From positions 682,001-746,000 of the forward strand of contig NZ_CP102278.1 in assembly GCF_025149915.1 (NCBI RefSeq): 64,000 bases of DNA. Reading direction: 5' to 3'. Source of the DNA: Coprococcus eutactus. GTDB taxonomy: Bacteria > Bacillota > Clostridia > Lachnospirales > Lachnospiraceae. Shown in pieces: positions 62,149 through 64,000 of the stretch (position 1 is the stretch's first letter; each line of letters opens with the position of its first letter). Under the pieces are notes generated by a model. That model searched no databases. It saw only the letters and a program-made list of their open reading frames with translations, and was not told where the DNA came from. The position numbers and the translations under genes were made by a program.

Positions 62149-62324
62149 TTATAGATTTGGCGGTTTATAGAATTTTAAGCATTGATAGTGGAGTACTCTT
62201 ATCATATTCCATAGTTTAAAACTATGGCGAGCCTCGAAATAATAGTATTTTCCATGGACAGCCTATCCTGTTAGAATATCCTCAAGTTAAGAAAACGAGA
62301 AAACACTACGGAGGATAAAGACAT
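62149..62324 (+). other. Leader of the YxjG-like gene
   Basis: About 175 bases. A perfect CCATAGTTT/AAACTATGG hairpin lies at 62209-62227, followed by a CCATGG-containing stretch. No S-box (SAM-I) or cobalamin riboswitch core was recognised, although such a leader would be expected for a methionine gene. Confidence 0.45.
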
Positions 62325-63440
62325 ATGAGCAAATTACAGACACCTTTCAGATACGATTTTGTAGGAAGCTTCCTTAGACCACAGGCACTCAAGGATGCGA
62401 AGGCAGCATACAGGGACGGAAAGATCACCAAGGAAGAGTTCGACAAAGTTGTCAATGAGGAGATTACCAAGGTTGTTGCAAAACAGAAGGAACTCGGATT
62501 CCATGCGATCACAGATGGCGAGTTCAGAAGAACATTCTGGCATCTTGACTTTATGTGGGGACTTGATGGCGTTGCCCATGAGAACACTGGAAATGGTGTG
62601 AAATTCGATGCAGAGCTTGCAGTTCTTGACGACACTTATCTTGTAGGCAAGATAAAGGCAAAGGCGCACCCATTTGTTGAATATTTTAAGTTCTTAAAGC
62701 AGTTCGAGGATGAGAATACTGTTGCAAAGTATACGATACCGGCTCCTGCACAGACATTTCAGCAGATGATAGTACCTGACAATATTGCAAACACAAGGAA
62801 GTTCTATCCTGCAAATGAGGAGCTTATCCAGGACATTGGAAAGGCTTATCAGGATGTAATTAAGCAGTTTTATGATGCAGGCTGTCGAAATCTTCAGCTT
62901 GACGATTGTACATGGGGCGCCATAGTGGGGGATGCCGCAAAGCAGAGATATAAGGCACTTGGAATATCACTTGAGGATGTCAAGAAAGAGCTGCTTGCAG
63001 TGAACAACCTTGCATTGGAGGGAAAGCCGGAGGATATGGTTATTACATCACATATCTGCAGAGGAAATTATCACTCAACATTCTTCACCAGTGGTCCTTA
63101 TGACACAGTTGCAGATTACGTATTTGCAAATGAGAATGTGGATGCGCTGTTCCTTGAGTATGATGATGAGAGATCAGGCGGATTTGCACCTCTTGCAAAG
63201 GTTTCAGAGAACAAGAAGGTCGTGCTCGGACTCATCACTACAAAGTCTCCGGTTCTTGAGGATAAGGAGAAGGTCATTGCAAGGATCCATGAGGCTGCAA
63301 AGTATGTACCACTTGACAGATTATGCCTGAGCCCTCAGTGCGGATTTGCATCATGTGAGATCGGAAACAAGCTGACAGAGGATGAGCAGTGGGCAAAGCT
63401 CAAGCTCGTTAAGAAGATAGCAGAGGAAGTCTGGTCATAA
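62325..63440 (+). CDS. MetE C-terminal-like methyltransferase (YxjG/YxjH family)
   Basis: A 371-residue cobalamin-independent methionine-synthase-type protein lacking the N-terminal MetE half. FRYDFVGSFLRP at the start is the YxjG family entry; DGEFRRTFWHLDF and LQLDDCTWG follow; zinc ligands lie in SHICRGN (His, Cys), LEYDDE (Glu) and SPQCGFAS (Cys). Family members transfer a methyl group to homocysteine or process related thiols. GGAGG precedes the ATG. Ends with a strong terminator. Confidence 0.85.
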   Translation: MSKLQTPFRYDFVGSFLRPQALKDAKAAYRDGKITKEEFDKVVNEEITKVVAKQKELGFHAITDGEFRRTFWHLDFMWGLDGVAHENTGNGVKFDAELAVLDDTYLVGKIKAKAHPFVEYFKFLKQFEDENTVAKYTIPAPAQTFQQMIVPDNIANTRKFYPANEELIQDIGKAYQDVIKQFYDAGCRNLQLDDCTWGAIVGDAAKQRYKALGISLEDVKKELLAVNNLALEGKPEDMVITSHICRGNYHSTFFTSGPYDTVADYVFANENVDALFLEYDDERSGGFAPLAKVSENKKVVLGLITTKSPVLEDKEKVIARIHEAAKYVPLDRLCLSPQCGFASCEIGNKLTEDEQWAKLKLVKKIAEEVWS

Positions 63441-63463
63441 AACAGAATATTATAGAAGTGAAG

Positions 63464-63507
63464 TGGCGGCGAACAGAAGCAAGAATCTGTTCGCCGCTTT
63501 TTTGTGT
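63464..63507 (+). terminator. Terminator after the YxjG-like gene
   Basis: GGCGGCGAACAGA pairs with TCTGTTCGCCGCT over an 8-base loop, followed by six T residues. Confidence 0.92.
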
Positions 63508-63687
63508 TATGAAATCTGTTATATACAAGCCTGATCGATATATGATACTATTAAGAAACGCGGAATCCTTGCGTGAGTTATATTCCCAGTGCTTTTGCTC
63601 GTGAGGATACTTCTTCTGAGAAAGAAGAATACTAAAGAAAATGTGTGTTAAAAAGCAGAAATATAGATATAGTTAGGAGTTAGATTC

Positions 63688-64000
63688 ATGAAAAAGATTG
63701 TAGAGATGTGGAATAGGGTGTCGCTGATCGCGAAGATATTGGTTGGAATAGTGATCGGTGCGGTGCTGGGACTTCTGGTGCCGGGGGCAACGGGAATAGG
63801 CCTGATCGGAACCATGTTCGTCAGGGCGCTCAAGGCAATTGCGCCGATACTGGTGTTTGCCCTTGTCATCAGCTCAATTGCAAATGCAGGAAAGGGAAAT
63901 GGCCAGCAGTTCCGTATGGTGACGATCATGTATATGCTCAGCACGCTATGCGCAGCGGTAGTGGCGGTGAGCGCAAGTTTTATTTTCCCTGTAACTATGA
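63688..64000 (+). CDS. Dicarboxylate/amino acid:cation symporter (SstT-like), 3' partial
   Basis: The first 104 residues of a membrane protein, cut by the window end. MWNRVSLIAKILVGIVIGAVLG and APILVFALVISSIANAGKG are the opening segments of the sodium/serine-threonine symporter SstT in the DAACS family. TTAGGAG precedes the ATG. The part seen has three membrane segments and no defect. Confidence 0.8.
   Translation, partial: MKKIVEMWNRVSLIAKILVGIVIGAVLGLLVPGATGIGLIGTMFVRALKAIAPILVFALVISSIANAGKGNGQQFRMVTIMYMLSTLCAAVVAVSASFIFPVTM

Noticed and set aside
62149..62324. SAM (S-box) riboswitch before the methionine-type gene
   Set aside because: The leader has a small hairpin but none of the conserved S-box core segments that I can recognise.

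Overview
The window is a stretch of chromosome from a moderately low-GC Gram-positive of the Firmicutes, most likely a gut Lachnospiraceae (Coprococcus-like). This is inferred from protein style: VTC/DUF4956/Cthe_2159-type surface trio, TPM protein, heterodimeric ABC exporter with a large outer loop, FeoA orphan, MetE-like YxjG protein, strong GGAGG ribosome sites, and mobile genes of the Tn916/MobV world. No rRNA, tRNA, CRISPR array or IS element was seen.

Region by region. 1-5.1 kb: a VTC-domain protein (cut by the window edge), DUF4956 membrane protein and a Cthe_2159-like lipoprotein, then a histidine phosphatase and a His-rich metal exporter. 5.1-7.2 kb: a zinc-ribbon protein and an SDR oxidoreductase on the minus strand, divergent from a LytR_C protein; the SDR leader consists of two copies of a structured repeat whose third copy lies at 40.7 kb. 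7.6-10.1 kb: a stand-alone sugar-ABC ATPase and a CdaR-like regulator. 10.3-14.5 kb: the division cluster ftsE-ftsX-EnvC-like hydrolase-CtpA-like protease. 14.8-16.3 kb: guaA.

16.3-29.0 kb is an integrated mobile element placed exactly at the 3' end of guaA: a 12-bp direct repeat (the last 12 bases of guaA including its stop) recurs at 29015-29026. The element has an excisionase-like gene, tyrosine integrase, MobC, TnpV and a frameshifted MobV relaxase but no conjugation machinery, so it is an IME-type element, probably crippled. Its cargo is (i) a minus-strand cassette with an XRE regulator, a WapI-like protein, a barstar-domain protein and a possible HEPN protein, and (ii) a plus-strand five-gene operon: small XRE regulator, gamma-type adenine methylase, PD-(D/E)xK endonuclease, a four-TM membrane protein and a Clp-like AAA+ ATPase. 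The last two genes are the best candidate for an undescribed defence-type module.

29.1-38.0 kb is more accessory, in part AT-rich DNA: a two-component system with a BcrA-type ABC transporter, a chimeric holin-like-toxin/ATPase remnant, an unknown gene and a large SF1 helicase with a C-terminal zinc ribbon. 38.1-64 kb returns to ordinary chromosome: zinc-ribbon membrane protein and TPM protein, LPG-synthase-like flippase, NSS transporter, deoxyinosine glycosylase, UppP, ROK fructokinase, MATE exporter, a membrane LuxR regulator, a surface protein, glycerate kinase, an SLC13-type permease preceded by a coupled 23-codon remnant ORF, flavin reductase, IlvE, FeoA, an asymmetric ABC exporter pair with a perfect 38-bp palindrome in its leader, a YxjG-like methyltransferase and the start of an SstT-like symporter.
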